A stretch of DNA of 50,436 nucleotides from Desulfarculaceae bacterium (GTDB taxonomy: Bacteria; Desulfobacterota; Desulfarculia; Desulfarculales; Desulfarculaceae): NCBI GenBank assembly GCA_021737645.1, contig JAIPDO010000027.1, forward strand, positions 1 through 50,436, read 5' to 3'. The notes under the pieces are model-generated. The model worked only from the letters and a program-made list of their open reading frames with translations, was not told where the DNA came from and did not search any database. Below are positions 49,773-50,436 of the stretch, piece by piece (the first letter of the stretch is position 1; each line of letters starts with the position of its first letter). Both the position numbers and the translations under genes were made by a program.

Positions 49773-50228
49773 ATGATCAAGGCCAAAGACATCATGACCA
49801 AGGATGTGGTCACCCTCACCCCGGACGCAGAGATAACCAAGGCGGCCAAGCTGCTGCTGGAAAAAGGCTTCAACGCATTGCCGGTGGTGGATAAGGATGG
49901 CCGGGTGGTGGGCATCCTGTGCCAGAGCGACCTGATCTCCCAACAGGAGGCCTTGCCGGTTCCCTCCTATTTCACTCTGTTGGATTCCTTCATCCCCCTC
50001 ACCTCGCTTAAGAAGATGGAGCGGGAAGTCCAGAAAATCGCGGCCACCACCGTGCAAGAGGCCATGACCCCGGAGCCGGTCTCCGTGGGCCCGGACACCG
50101 ATATTGAGCAGATCGCGGCCTTGATGGTGGACAAGGGCTTCCACACCCTGCCGGTGATGGAAGACGGCAAACTGCTGGGCATCGTGGGCAAGGAAGACAT
50201 CCTGCGCACCCTGGTGACGGGGGACTAG
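49773..50228 (+). CDS. CBS-domain protein
   Basis: 151 residues with two CBS motifs: residues about 3-58 (KAKDIMTKDVVTLTPDAEITKAAKLLLEKGFNALPVVDKDGRVVGILCQSDLI) and about 93-148 (VQEAMTPEPVSVGPDTDIEQIAALMVDKGFHTLPVMEDGKLLGIVGKEDIL). The 35-residue helical insert between them is common in this class. Paired CBS domains bind adenosine nucleotides and act as sensors. It has no enzymatic domain, and its target is unknown. Confidence 0.92.
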   Translation: MIKAKDIMTKDVVTLTPDAEITKAAKLLLEKGFNALPVVDKDGRVVGILCQSDLISQQEALPVPSYFTLLDSFIPLTSLKKMEREVQKIAATTVQEAMTPEPVSVGPDTDIEQIAALMVDKGFHTLPVMEDGKLLGIVGKEDILRTLVTGD

Positions 50229-50280
50229 GCCGTAGGTCTTCACTAGTAGCGGATCGGTCCGCCCCGCCACCTCAAAGAGC

Positions 50281-50309
50281 AAGGGGCTAGCCCAAACGGC
50301 TAACCCCTT
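50281..50309. terminator. Stem-loop between the CBS gene and tRNA-Gly
   Basis: AAGGGGCTAGCC (50281-50292) pairs with GGCTAACCCCTT (50298-50309) with one mismatch and a 5-nt loop. It is A/T-followed on both sides and probably ends transcription from both the CBS gene and the convergent tRNA. Confidence 0.6.
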
Positions 50310-50318
50310 GATTTAATT

Positions 50319-50396
50319 TGGAGCGGGAGACGGGATTCGAACCCGCGACCCTCAGCTTGGAAGGCTGACGCTCTAGCCGGGCTGAGCTACTCCCGC
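50319..50396 (-). tRNA. tRNA-Gly (anticodon TCC)
   Basis: A complete cloverleaf of 78 nt on the minus strand: acceptor stem GCGGGAG/CTCCCGC, D arm GCTC/GAGC, anticodon stem TCAGC/GCTGA with loop CTTCCAA, T arm GCGGG-TTCGAAT-CCCGT. The discriminator is U and the 3' CCA is encoded (TGG at 50319-50321 on the plus strand). It reads GGA/GGG glycine codons. Confidence 0.97.
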
Positions 50397-50436
50397 GTAG
50401 GACGGCGATTATAGCACGGGATCGGCGAACCAGCAA

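Overview
The window is a 50.4 kb piece of a GC-rich bacterial chromosome, most likely from a deltaproteobacterium (Desulfobacterota, Desulfarculales-like). That placement is an inference from the mix of genes: HndA/HndC-type NuoE/NuoF subunits with extra Fe-S domains, a type-4 uracil-DNA glycosylase, a di-haem cytochrome c, a PEP-CTERM protein, cobalamin synthesis and salvage genes, and densely overlapping operons with frequent GTG/TTG starts. I see no rRNA, CRISPR array, insertion sequence or prophage. One tRNA-Gly(TCC) lies at the right end.

Layout, left to right. 1-5.9 kb: end of a plsC-type acyltransferase, ftsK, lolA and the nucleotide-loop genes cobU-cobT-cobS. 6.0-8.5 kb: a NuoE/NuoF-like diaphorase pair with no catalytic partner beside it. 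8.5-15.6 kb: an MBL-fold hydrolase, an unknown secreted protein, and a leftward operon (amidohydrolase, SbcD-like nuclease, YhaN-like ATPase) divergent from a LexA-like autoprotease that has no DNA-binding domain. 15.6-20.5 kb: a leftward operon of a peptide-type ABC importer (binding protein and two permeases, no ATPases) with a tautomerase, a GNAT protein and a cupin. 20.6-28.1 kb: nitroreductase, lipoprotein, coaBC, udg, nfeD-slipin, a Rho-N-like protein, an HD protein and a membrane acyltransferase. 28.2-34.3 kb: mdh, purC, nfu, an ANTAR regulator, rlmH, a thioesterase, thrC and a cytochrome. 34.4-36.6 kb: a metal-responsive cluster (redox thiol protein, ArsR/SmtB-type repressor with a palindromic operator, ArsP/SO_0444-type permease).

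The most interesting block is 36.8-44.5 kb, all leftward. A cobalamin riboswitch with an intrinsic terminator heads an exported BtuF-CbiZ fusion followed by btuF, btuC and btuD. Directly downstream, behind its own near-consensus promoter, lies a 20-residue basic peptide ending in three cysteines (MKIKKVVRTQRGLCKCKSSC). It is followed by a strong terminator and then by a tightly overlapped operon of an exported DUF192 protein, an 8-cysteine protein, a radical SAM/SPASM enzyme and a cupin. This has the architecture of a ribosomally made, radical-SAM-modified peptide, and its position suggests a link to corrinoid or metal handling.

44.5-50.4 kb: a low-GC DnaQ-like exonuclease, an FAD flavoprotein of the fumarate reductase type, a choice-of-anchor-A PEP-CTERM protein, a low-GC membrane protein, a CBS-domain protein and tRNA-Gly.
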